Shown: positions 1 through 6,934 of the stretch, one piece after another
Layout: each line of letters opens with the position of its first letter
How positions within the stretch are numbered: the first letter of the stretch is position 1
Source: SVFI01 sp045643145
GTDB lineage: Bacteria > Bacillota > Clostridia > Lachnospirales > Lachnospiraceae
Reading direction: 5' to 3'
NCBI GenBank assembly: GCA_045643145.1
Contig: JAZUKG010000029.1
Coordinates: 1 to 23,221 of the forward strand
Length of the DNA stretch: 23,221 nt
Notes under the pieces: model-generated
Told to the model about the DNA's origin: nothing
What the model saw: the letters and a program-made list of their open reading frames with translations, nothing else
The model's database searches: none
Program-made: the position numbers and the translations under genes

Positions 1-174
1 GATTACATTTTTGTTCCGGATATCAAGAAAGCCGTAGAAGAAAAATGGACAGAAATCAAGGCATACGCCGTTAAGGATGAATTAGTTGAATTTACATTAA
101 CATTAGGTGAGTTAACAGATGAAGAGAGACAGATTATCCTCAAAGGATGCTTAATCAACTACAATAGAGTGTAG
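1..174 (+). CDS. 3' end of a gene; possibly an aconitase-family hydratase (partial)
   Basis: An open frame enters from the left edge and stops at TAG 172-174, giving 57 residues. It ends in LTDEERQIILKGCLINYNRV. The pattern of an 'LxxxERxIIxxGxLxNY' tail preceded by a V/IPDIRKA-like segment resembles the C-terminal swivel domain of clostridial aconitase/hydratase proteins, which end in GGLLNY or GCLINY. That identification rests on my memory of the tail only, and all Fe-S and active-site residues would lie upstream of the window. Codon use matches the rest of the segment. The frame is very probably a real gene end. The family name is tentative. Confidence 0.5.
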   Translation, partial: DYIFVPDIKKAVEEKWTEIKAYAVKDELVEFTLTLGELTDEERQIILKGCLINYNRV

Positions 175-176
175 GG

Positions 177-239
177 ATATTTGTCGATGCAATCTATATC
201 GTTATAAAAATAGCGAAGATGAAAATAAGAAAAAAGTAG
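177..239 (+). pseudogene. Remnant of the C-terminus of a second copy of the small membrane-protein gene at 575-793
   Basis: Three bases after the preceding stop, the + strand reads IFVDAIYIVIKIAKMKI and stops at 237-239. The intact gene downstream has MFFDAIYIVIQIAKMKI near its end. At DNA level 186-226 and 728-768 match at 40 of 41 positions. The remnant has no start codon or ribosome site of its own and no N-terminal part, so it is a truncated copy. The near-identity points to a recent duplication or rearrangement that joined it to the end of the preceding gene. Confidence 0.7.
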
Positions 240-258
240 TATATCTCTACACAATATA

Positions 259-444
259 TAAACCCGATACGATACAGGGCGCTGTGACTTTGCAAGGCTT
301 TCGTTATGAGGAGCATGCTAGCAGCAATGGCGGGAGTGTATGTTTGAGCCTCAAAGAGGCGAGTTTACACGGAGCCATTGTGAATCAGCGCATGCGACGA
401 ATAGAAAACGCCGCAGTCACAAGACCTGTATCTTATCGGGTTTA
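259..444 (+). ncRNA. Candidate 6S-like structured RNA (long imperfect hairpin)
   Basis: The whole 186-nt segment folds on itself. Pairs read directly are 259-269 with 434-444 (11 bp), 271-278 with 425-432 (8 bp), 283-288 with 416-421 (6 bp), 291-293 with 413-415, 296-298 with 410-412, then an open region 299-312 facing 396-409, then 313-318 with 390-395, 325-331 with 374-380, 336-340 with 366-370, and an apical GCCTC/GAGGC stem 348-352 with 356-360. A closing stem, a wide central bubble, an apical stem and a length near 190 nt are the known outline of 6S RNA, which binds RNA polymerase. A bulged AA (294-295) just before the bubble also recalls the family. The + strand is preferred because of that bulge. 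A TATATC at 240-245 could be a -10 box, with no clear -35. A miniature inverted-repeat element is the main alternative. Confidence 0.45.
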
Positions 445-574
445 TTTATATCATGGTATGAGAATGTATGCGTAAACATTACCGAATAGCACCGATTCAT
501 GACCAAATAGCACATGTCTATTGATGTTTCCGGATGGAATTGATAGTGTGGTCTCTAGGAAAGGAAGTGTTATC

Positions 575-793
575 ATGGATCATGTTTTAGATATTTTTAG
601 TAAAAAATTCTTATGTATGAATGCAGTGGTTGTTTTATCAACAATCCCACTTACCCTTCTTACAGTGCTTACATCTCATCCATTCTTTTGGGCATTACAG
701 ATATTACAATTATTGATCATGTTTTTTGATGCAATCTATATCGTTATACAAATAGCGAAGATGAAAATCAATTCAATCCATAAAGAAAAATGA
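575..793 (+). CDS. Small two-helix membrane protein, unknown function
   Basis: The product is 72 aa. The ATG at 575 follows AGGAAAGGA (557-565) at a good distance, while the upstream in-frame ATG near 521 has no ribosome site. Two hydrophobic stretches are visible, roughly residues 15-34 and 38-58, ending in a short basic tail (KMKINSIHKEK). This suggests a small inner-membrane protein with two helices. I do not recognise the family. A truncated near-identical copy of its 3' end lies at 177-239, and the 6S-like palindrome sits between the two copies. It could be a small stress or toxin-like peptide, but nothing in the sequence settles that. Confidence 0.6.
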   Translation: MDHVLDIFSKKFLCMNAVVVLSTIPLTLLTVLTSHPFFWALQILQLLIMFFDAIYIVIQIAKMKINSIHKEK

Positions 794-821
794 ATAATAA
801 CCGATATATATAACGTGCAAA

Positions 822-846
822 TAAGATTAGACGGCCGCTAATCTTA
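822..846 (+). other. 9-bp hairpin after the small membrane-protein gene
   Basis: TAAGATTAG (822-830) pairs perfectly with CTAATCTTA (838-846) around the 7-nt loop ACGGCCG. It lies 29 bases after the stop at 793. There is no run of T directly after it (only TTTT at 853-856), so it is a weak terminator candidate or the first element of the structured leader that follows. Confidence 0.5.
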
Positions 847-862
847 CGATGGTTTTGCCATG

Positions 863-918
863 GAGGGCATGTATTCCTAAGTGGATGGGGAGTACATGCT
901 CTCTTTGTTGTTTTACCA
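863..918 (+). terminator. Terminator-like or attenuator hairpin in the leader of the Ca-loop protein gene
   Basis: GAGGGCATGTA (863-873) pairs with TACATGCTCTC (893-903), 11 positions with one G-U pair, around a 19-nt loop. It is followed by the T-rich tract TTTGTTGTTTT (904-914). An outer ATGGT (849-853) can pair with ACCAT (915-919). The fold could end transcripts from 575-793 or act as a leader structure for the gene at 985. I could not match it to a riboswitch class; the conserved cores of c-di-GMP-I and c-di-GMP-II were not seen. Confidence 0.4.
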
Positions 919-984
919 TGACAAAAGAATTGTTTACCACAGGCATATCACCATGGGATTTGCTAAATATTAAGGAGGTTATAT

Positions 985-2064
985 TTGAAAATTGATTCCA
1001 GTTACGTAGGAATGGAATCCGCCAGAAGGTATTCTTCTTGGACCGGAAAAAAGGTCGAATCTTCTTTGGAAGCAAAGATTTCGGGGCAAGGAAGCAGTGA
1101 GCAAAAAGAGGGTTTTGCAGGACTATTAAATATGCAAAATCAGGACAACAACATAACAGATATGTTTCTGTCAAAGTCGCAGATGAAGGCGCAAAAATTG
1201 GATGAACGCGTGAATGATTTAGAGCGGCAAAAAAACATAGAAACCATACGACTTGAATGTATTATGTATTTGATTCGCTGGTTATTAACCGGTATGAAAG
1301 AAAAAATGGACTCGCCGAGCATGATGAACCAATCAAATACCGATTTAACATCTGAGTTTGGAGGATTTGGGGCAGAAAATAATCTGTTTCAGGCAAATTT
1401 TCACTATGAACAAACCTTTTATTTTGAAGAGAGAGAACAGACTGATTTTCAGACAACAGGCTCTGTCAGAACACAGGACGGCAGAGAAATAAACTTTGGA
1501 CTGAATCTGTCTCTCAGCAGAGAATTTAAAGAGTATTATCAGGAAACACTGGATTTAAGTACGGGTCAATTAATGGATCCGCTGGTTATCAATCTGGATA
1601 ACAATCATCTGGCATCTTTATCCGACCAGACCTTTCGGTTTGATTTGGATGCAGACGGTGAGATGGAAAATATCTCATATCTGAATGCATCGAGCGGATA
1701 TTTGGCACTTGATTTAAATCAAGACAATGTCATAAATGACGGAAGCGAACTGTTTGGTACCAAAAGCGGAAACGGGTTTGCGGATTTGGCTAAATACGAT
1801 TTGGATCAAAATGGCTGGATTGATGAAAATGATGAAGTGTTTGACAAGCTGAAAATCTGGTGCAAAGACGAAAATGGCGAGGATATACTGTACAATTTAA
1901 AGGATAAGAATGTAGGAGCTATTTATTTGGGAAGCAGCGAAACGGACTTTTCCCTTAATTCCCTGCAGACCAATCATACCAACGGTATCCTTCGCAGAAC
2001 CGGCATGTTTTTATATGAAAACGGAAATGTCGGAACGATGCAGCAGCTGGATTTAGCGACATAA
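985..2064 (+). CDS. Protein with C-terminal calcium-binding loops (EF-hand/dockerin-like), no signal peptide
   Basis: The product is 359 aa. The start is TTG 985, set by AAGGAGG at 972-978 with 6-base spacing. The N-terminus (KIDSSYVGMESARRYSS) is not a signal peptide. Residues 60-110 are helical and charged. The C-terminal third has Asp/Asn-rich loops typical of Ca binding: DLDADGEMENI (220-230), DLNQDNVINDGSELFG (243-258) and DLDQNGWIDENDEVF (272-286). It ends in a segment with VGAIYLG and a GNVGTMQQLDLA tail. The same kind of protein, with a GFAxLAxYDxxxNGWIDxND core and a VGTxQQxDLA tail, is common in Proteobacteria as an uncharacterised family. The function is unknown. The next gene starts 72 bases downstream. 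Confidence 0.75.
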   Translation: MKIDSSYVGMESARRYSSWTGKKVESSLEAKISGQGSSEQKEGFAGLLNMQNQDNNITDMFLSKSQMKAQKLDERVNDLERQKNIETIRLECIMYLIRWLLTGMKEKMDSPSMMNQSNTDLTSEFGGFGAENNLFQANFHYEQTFYFEEREQTDFQTTGSVRTQDGREINFGLNLSLSREFKEYYQETLDLSTGQLMDPLVINLDNNHLASLSDQTFRFDLDADGEMENISYLNASSGYLALDLNQDNVINDGSELFGTKSGNGFADLAKYDLDQNGWIDENDEVFDKLKIWCKDENGEDILYNLKDKNVGAIYLGSSETDFSLNSLQTNHTNGILRRTGMFLYENGNVGTMQQLDLAT

Positions 2065-2136
2065 TTGAATAAATTTTTTATTTTGGTACACACTATCAAT
2101 GAAACTACTTTTAACAAAAAGAAAATGAGGTGTCGT

Positions 2137-2943
2137 ATGCAAAATAAAAACATGAAACAAAAAATAACATTATATTTTAAAGCAGGAGTAATCGCCCTGG
2201 GATGTTTGGTTTCTGCACTTTATGCGGGAAAGATGAAAACACCTATGGGCGATTATTCTGTTGATTTGACCACTCCCTATGAAAATGCAGATCAAAGCAG
2301 TGAGGATCTGACACAAATCAAAGACTCGGTTTTGGGAATGGAGGAGCCGCTCCAAAAACAGCCGCTGGCAGTCGGTGGTAACAGCATGATTGATATCGTG
2401 GATGTCGGATCCTCTACTCCGGCACTGGAACAGGAAAAGGCACTGAAGGCAAAGAAAATGATTCCCCAAAATAAGCCGGCAAAGGAGGCAAAAAAGCAGG
2501 AAGAACCAAAGCAGGAAGAAAACGTACTTAATTTTACATCCGCTACTGTTATGACAAAGCCGGTTGGAGGAGATATCATCAAGCCTTTTAGCATGGAACA
2601 AAGTATCTACTTTGAAACCCTCGACCAGTATCGATATCACCCGGGGATCATGATTTGTGCCAAGGATGGAGATAAGGTGTATGCCTGCGCAGATGCCAAA
2701 ATCAAAGAAATCGGCAAAACAGATAAGCTGGGAGAGTATATCAGTCTGGATCTGGGAAACGGATATGAAGCCGTGTATGGACAGCTGAAAGACATTTTGG
2801 TCAAAACAGATGAGTTTGTGAAAAAGGATCAGCAGATTGCCAGTGTGAATGACACAACCATCTATTACCAAAAGGAAGGTACCCATTTATATATGGAGCT
2901 TAGAAAAGACGGAGAACCAATCAATCCGGCCGACTTTTTCTAA
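2137..2943 (+). CDS. Membrane-anchored degenerate LytM (M23-like) protein, SpoIIQ-like
   Basis: The product is 268 aa. The ATG at 2137 follows TGAGGTG (2126-2132). The frame is open back to 2065, but no ribosome site supports an earlier start. Residues 12-30 form one membrane helix. A charged, Lys/Glu/Pro-rich linker (about 95-130) leads to a LytM-type domain (about 140-268) with the DKVYA, LGNGYEAVYG, VKKDQQIA and HLYMEL blocks of the M23 fold. The zinc site is broken. The HxxxD motif reads HPGIM (H168, M172 where Asp is expected), and HxH reads HLY (250-252). The layout of one helix, linker and dead LytM domain is that of SpoIIQ, which joins SpoIIIAH to form the channel between mother cell and forespore. 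SpoIIQ is inferred from this. Another non-sporulation LytM factor that activates amidases is possible. It ends before a strong terminator. Confidence 0.65.
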   Translation: MQNKNMKQKITLYFKAGVIALGCLVSALYAGKMKTPMGDYSVDLTTPYENADQSSEDLTQIKDSVLGMEEPLQKQPLAVGGNSMIDIVDVGSSTPALEQEKALKAKKMIPQNKPAKEAKKQEEPKQEENVLNFTSATVMTKPVGGDIIKPFSMEQSIYFETLDQYRYHPGIMICAKDGDKVYACADAKIKEIGKTDKLGEYISLDLGNGYEAVYGQLKDILVKTDEFVKKDQQIASVNDTTIYYQKEGTHLYMELRKDGEPINPADFF

Positions 2944-2960
2944 ATCTATTTTTATCAGAT

Positions 2961-2996
2961 AAAAAAGGTTGTATCCATTTGGATACGACCTTTTTA
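2961..2996 (+). terminator. Rho-independent terminator
   Basis: AAAAAGGTTGTATCC (2962-2976) pairs with GGATACGACCTTTTT (2981-2995), 14 Watson-Crick pairs of 15 and one G-U, around the loop ATTT. It ends the upstream pair of genes 18 bases after the stop at 2943. Confidence 0.9.
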
Positions 2997-2999
2997 CTC

Positions 3000-3028
3000 T
3001 TTACCAACGTTTACAGCTAGGGTATAAT
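3000..3028 (+). promoter_or_regulatory. SigA-type promoter of the GH9-like lipoprotein gene
   Basis: A perfect -10 box TATAAT lies at 3023-3028. TTTACC at 3000-3005 (4 of 6 to TTGACA) stands 17 bases upstream. Transcription would begin near 3035, giving a very short leader before the GGAGG at 3041-3045. Confidence 0.6.
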
Positions 3029-3053
3029 TGACTAGAGTATGGAGGTGCGTTTG

Positions 3054-4391
3054 GTGAGAATGCAACAGAAAGTCAGCTTGTGGATTACGTATGTATTCCT
3101 GTGCCTTCTTCTTTTTGGATGCGGCGTTTCTGATGCATCGGGCGTGACGAGTAATCCAGAGAAGCAAAGCCCTGAGAAGGAAACGGCGGATATGGCTTTG
3201 GAAACAGAAAGCCCGGTATCAGATGAAAGTCAGGTGTCTGAAAATACTCTGTCATTAGCAGATGCCAATATTCAAATATACATAGATACAACCGGATTTG
3301 ATTTAAAAGAGGAAAAAAGGTTTTATCTGACAGGCGATATGGCGCCGCAGGAATTTGAACTCAGAAAAGCAGACGACGGCGACCTGTTTTATGTCGGAAA
3401 TATGGTTTGTCTAAAGGAACCGACGGATGCGCAGAGTGGTTTTTACTTTGGTGACTTTAGCAAGGTAACACAGACCGGAGAGTATTTTATCAGCTTGGGC
3501 GAAGGAATAGAAACCGATTCTTTTCTCATTCGTTACGGATATGGATTCGGTCAAAGGAATATTTTAAAACAGGAGCTTTTGGATCAAAGCGCTGCGGAAT
3601 ATATGACAGGAAAAAAGCATACTGTCAAGATAACGGAGGCAGCCGATACCCTGTTTACGCTTTGCGTCTCCTGTGAGTGCAATCCGGGTTTTGCATCAAA
3701 AGAAGTACTGGAAAAAATAAAAGAGCATACCGAATATGTGATGAAGCTTGAGCCAAAGGACAAGGAAGAGATAAGCTATGTCGTACTTTCTCTGTGCGAA
3801 GCAGGTTGTTTACTAAAGGAAACAGATGCAGATATCGCAAAGCAGTGTCTGGAGAGTGCAAAAGAATATTATGGCATTTGGCAGAGCAAGTCTTCGGGAA
3901 ATGAGGAAACAAATTTCTATCAACAGCTTTCCATGGATGCAGCACTTTTCAGAGCGAGTATGGAATCTCGGTATCAGAGTGATCTGAATCGTTTGCTGGC
4001 AGGAGACAGGGAGCGAGTGATTCCCAAAAGAGACGGACTTCGAAATCTGACCTATGGCGGTTATTATATGTATATGATGACAAATGCCAAGGTGGATGTG
4101 GAGCTTTGTCAAATCATGATGGATGAAATGCTGGGATATTGCACGACAGTGATGGACAGGTCGGCAGATTTTTTATTTGGTTTGTGTCAACAGACAATGA
4201 CCAAAGCAGAGCAAAGCATGGATGACAGTGTGTGGCTCCTAGTTGCAGATTATATTCTGGTTAGCAAGGAATATCGCGATGCAGTGGGCACAAGACTTCA
4301 TTTGACTCAAAAAGAGGCAGATTTATTTGGACCAAAGAGAAAGGCTGTACAGCTTTTTTGGCTGATGCAGTACAATCAGATTCCAAATTAA
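3054..4391 (+). CDS. Lipoprotein with a GH9 (cellulase) N-terminal Ig-like domain and a degenerate helical domain
   Basis: The product is 445 aa from GTG 3054, which lies 8 bases after GGAGG (3041-3045). The in-frame ATG at 3039 precedes that site and is unlikely. A hydrophobic leader ends in the lipobox LLFGC with Cys23, so the protein should be lipidated and face outside. A Ser/Glu-rich linker follows. Residues of about 70-165 match the CelD_N/cellulase Ig-like pattern (FDLKEEKRFYLTGDM, FELRKADDGDLFYVG, FYFGDFSKVTQTGEYFI). The rest is alpha-helical, with a stretch like the GH9 (alpha/alpha)6 barrel (SMDAALFRASMESRYQSDLN). I do not find the GH9 DAGD-type catalytic Asp pair or the terminal Glu motif, and the domain is short. 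It may bind rather than cut polysaccharide. The ddl-murF pair follows but has its own leader. Confidence 0.7.
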   Translation: MRMQQKVSLWITYVFLCLLLFGCGVSDASGVTSNPEKQSPEKETADMALETESPVSDESQVSENTLSLADANIQIYIDTTGFDLKEEKRFYLTGDMAPQEFELRKADDGDLFYVGNMVCLKEPTDAQSGFYFGDFSKVTQTGEYFISLGEGIETDSFLIRYGYGFGQRNILKQELLDQSAAEYMTGKKHTVKITEAADTLFTLCVSCECNPGFASKEVLEKIKEHTEYVMKLEPKDKEEISYVVLSLCEAGCLLKETDADIAKQCLESAKEYYGIWQSKSSGNEETNFYQQLSMDAALFRASMESRYQSDLNRLLAGDRERVIPKRDGLRNLTYGGYYMYMMTNAKVDVELCQIMMDEMLGYCTTVMDRSADFLFGLCQQTMTKAEQSMDDSVWLLVADYILVSKEYRDAVGTRLHLTQKEADLFGPKRKAVQLFWLMQYNQIPN

Positions 4392-4405
4392 AAATATAGG
4401 TAGTA

Positions 4406-4459
4406 TCAAGTAGTAACTGAAAACAGTGAATGACCTCGATTGTAAACAATCGACGCAAA
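4406..4459 (+). repeat. 54-bp repeat with CGATTG hairpin before ddl (copy A)
   Basis: This copy matches 14339-14392 at 51 of 54 positions. Its 3' part holds a perfect hairpin, CGATTG (4437-4442), loop TAAA, CAATCG (4447-4452), which stands 8 bases before the purine-rich ribosome site of ddl. It lies wholly in the 84-base gap between genes, so it is not coding. Confidence 0.85.
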
Positions 4460-4475
4460 TAAGGAAAAGGAAAAT

Positions 4476-5510
4476 ATGAAAATAGTAGTATTAGCAGGCG
4501 GAACAAGCACAGAAAGAGATGTATCCCTTATTACCGGTAAAATGGTTTATAAGGCATTATTAAGTAAAGGACACAAGGTAGTATTACTGGATGTATTTAT
4601 GGGATATGATCAGGAGGATATTTCCGATATTTTTGAACTGGAAAAAGACTGGTCAGCTTCCATTGCTGCAATCAGCAAGGATGCTCCGGATTTTGAAGCA
4701 GTGAAAAAGCTTCGCGGCGGAGACAGCTTCTTTGGACCAAAGGTTTTAGATATTTGTCATATGGCAGACTTTGTATTTATGGGACTCCACGGAGCAAATG
4801 GTGAAGACGGCAGAGTCCAGTCTGTTTTGGATTTAGAAGGAATCCCATATACAGGAACCGGCCCGATCGGAGCCGTGTTATCCATGGATAAGGGTATTGC
4901 CAAACAGTTCTTTGTGGCAAATGAAATTCCGACTCCAAAGGGATACCTTTTGAAAAAGGGTGAAAATCCAAAAGAGGATATGGTCTATCCGGCAGTGGTT
5001 AAGGCCTGCAACGGCGGTTCGAGTGTGGGCGTTTATATGGTAAACAATCTCGAGGAATGCCGCGAGGCGATTCAGAAGGCTTTGGTATATGATGATGAGG
5101 TTGTGATTGAACAGTATATCAAGGGAAGAGAATTCTCAGTGGGTGTGATTGACGGAGAGGCACTTCCGATTATCGAAATCGCTCCAAAGCAGGGCTTTTA
5201 TGATTATGAAAATAAATACCAGGCAGGCTCAACGGTAGAAACCTGTCCGGCAGAACTCGATGAAACTCTGACAAAGGAAATGCAAAAATATGCACAGATG
5301 GCTTATGAATGTCTGCGTATTGAAAGCTATGCCAGAATGGATTTCATGATGAGCGAAAACAATGAGATTTACTGTCTGGAAGCAAATACACTTCCGGGAA
5401 TGACTCCGACTTCTTTACTGCCTCAGGAAGCTGCAGCAATCGGTTATGATTTCCCTAGCCTTTGTGAGAAACTCATCGAAGTATCTCAGAAAAAATATAA
5501 AAAGGCATAA
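4476..5510 (+). CDS. ddl: D-alanine--D-alanine ligase
   Basis: The product is 344 aa. It makes D-Ala-D-Ala from two D-Ala with ATP in the cytoplasm, for the end of the peptidoglycan stem peptide. The sequence shows the N-terminal AGGTSTERDVSLITG block (with E13), the LHGANGEDGRVQ substrate loop with GIPYTGTG, the ATP-grasp segments KACNGGSSVGV and EQYIKGREFSVGVI, and the metal-binding end ARMDFMM...YCLEANTLPGMTPTSLLPQ. Length is normal for a long-form Ddl, with an extra segment of about 30 residues after DVFMGYDQ. ATG 4476 follows AAGGAAAAGG. murF starts 32 bases downstream, so the two are an operon. Confidence 0.95.
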   Translation: MKIVVLAGGTSTERDVSLITGKMVYKALLSKGHKVVLLDVFMGYDQEDISDIFELEKDWSASIAAISKDAPDFEAVKKLRGGDSFFGPKVLDICHMADFVFMGLHGANGEDGRVQSVLDLEGIPYTGTGPIGAVLSMDKGIAKQFFVANEIPTPKGYLLKKGENPKEDMVYPAVVKACNGGSSVGVYMVNNLEECREAIQKALVYDDEVVIEQYIKGREFSVGVIDGEALPIIEIAPKQGFYDYENKYQAGSTVETCPAELDETLTKEMQKYAQMAYECLRIESYARMDFMMSENNEIYCLEANTLPGMTPTSLLPQEAAAIGYDFPSLCEKLIEVSQKKYKKA

Positions 5511-5542
5511 AAGCGCATGACGCAATGAAAAGAGGAATCATC

Positions 5543-6934
5543 ATGAAAAATATGACACTTGAAAATCTCGCTAAAGTATGCGGTGGTACCTATGTGGGAC
5601 CAAAGGAAGCGATGAATATCGAGGTTTCCAATATTTGTATTGACTCCAGAAAAATAACAGAAGGCGGCCTGTTTGTAGCAACCAAGGGTCAGCGTGTGGA
5701 CGGACATTCCTTTATCCCGCAGGTAATGGAAAAGGGTGCACTGGCAGTCATCAGTGAAAAAGAACTGACTCAGGAAGATTTTCCTACAGGAGAGCCGACA
5801 TATATTCTCGTAAAGGAGAGTTTTCAGGCATTAAAGGATATGGCTGCTTTTTACAGAAACCAGCTTTCCATTCCTTTTGTAGGAATTACCGGAAGCGTGG
5901 GAAAGACCAGTACCAAGGAAATGATCGCCGGAGTATTATCGGCAAAATTTCAGGTACTAAAAACACAGGGAAATTTCAACAACGAAGTTGGTGTGCCGCT
6001 TACTTTATTTGAAATCAGAGACGAGCACGAAGTCGCAGTCGTAGAAATGGGGATCAGTGACTTTGGTGAAATGAGCAGATTAACTGCCATGGCACAGCCA
6101 AATATTTGTGTGATTACCAATATCGGACAGTGTCATTTGGAAAACTTAAAAGACAGAGACGGTATTTTGAGAGCCAAGACCGAAATCTTTGAAGGGATGA
6201 GAGACGGCGGCACAGCAGTTTTGAATGGTAAGGATGATAAGCTCATTACAGTTCAAAATGTAAAGGGAGGAAAGCCGAAATTCTTTGGCTCTGATCACTG
6301 CTATGCAGAAAAAATAGAAAGCCTCGGAATCTTTGGAAGTGAATGTGAAATCCATACGGATAAAGATGTATATCAGGCCAGGATTCATGTACCGGGTATG
6401 CATCAGATAGACAATGCAATGGCAGCAGTACTCGTGGCAGAACAGCTGGGACTGACAAAGGCAGAGATTGAAAAAGGAATTGAAAGTGTAGAAGCCATTG
6501 GCGGCAGAAACCATATTATAAAGGGTGAAAACATAGATCTGATTGATGACTGCTACAATGCAAATCCGGTTTCTATGCAGGCTGCGATTGATTTATTAGC
6601 ACTGGCTAATTCCAGAAAGGTCGCAATCCTCGGGGATATGTTTGAACTGGGCGTTAACAGCGTAAATCTGCACAAACAGGTGGGAAGCTATGCAGCTATG
6701 TCTCAGACAGATATCGTGATTTGTATCGGAGATCTATCCAGGGATATGTATGAGGCTGCAATGGAAGTCAAGCAGGCAGGTAATGCAAAGGATGGCAGTG
6801 AGATTTATTATTTCGAAACCAAAGATGCATTCCTGGCAAAGAAGAATGAAATCATAAAAAAAGGGGACACCTTACTTTTGAAGGCATCCCACGGTATGTC
6901 ATTTGAAACAATGATTGATGAATTAACTAAATAA
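5543..6934 (+). CDS. murF: UDP-N-acetylmuramoyl-tripeptide--D-alanyl-D-alanine ligase
   Basis: The product is 463 aa. It joins the dipeptide made by Ddl to UDP-MurNAc-tripeptide, the last cytoplasmic amino-acid step of peptidoglycan precursor synthesis. The ATG at 5543 follows AGAGGA; an in-frame ATG at 5525 has no ribosome site. The N-terminal substrate domain carries IDSRKI (33-38). The P-loop GITGSVGKTST is at 114-124. It is followed by the central ATPase segment with NFNNEVGVPLTLFE and NIGQCHLENL, then the C-terminal domain with NHIIKGENIDLIDDCYNANPxSM. All are typical of MurF. The 3' end overlaps the convergent plsC gene by 8 bases, and there is no terminator between them. Confidence 0.95.
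   Translation: MKNMTLENLAKVCGGTYVGPKEAMNIEVSNICIDSRKITEGGLFVATKGQRVDGHSFIPQVMEKGALAVISEKELTQEDFPTGEPTYILVKESFQALKDMAAFYRNQLSIPFVGITGSVGKTSTKEMIAGVLSAKFQVLKTQGNFNNEVGVPLTLFEIRDEHEVAVVEMGISDFGEMSRLTAMAQPNICVITNIGQCHLENLKDRDGILRAKTEIFEGMRDGGTAVLNGKDDKLITVQNVKGGKPKFFGSDHCYAEKIESLGIFGSECEIHTDKDVYQARIHVPGMHQIDNAMAAVLVAEQLGLTKAEIEKGIESVEAIGGRNHIIKGENIDLIDDCYNANPVSMQAAIDLLALANSRKVAILGDMFELGVNSVNLHKQVGSYAAMSQTDIVICIGDLSRDMYEAAMEVKQAGNAKDGSEIYYFETKDAFLAKKNEIIKKGDTLLLKASHGMSFETMIDELTK

Noticed and set aside
284..475. Open frame of 63 codons across the palindrome
   Set aside because: It has no ribosome site, is wholly inside the inverted-repeat structure, and its composition is not protein-like.
840..984. 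Cyclic-di-GMP riboswitch before the Ca-loop protein
   Set aside because: The expected conserved core (such as the CAGGGCAAACC region of class I) is absent, and the hairpins do not match either class.
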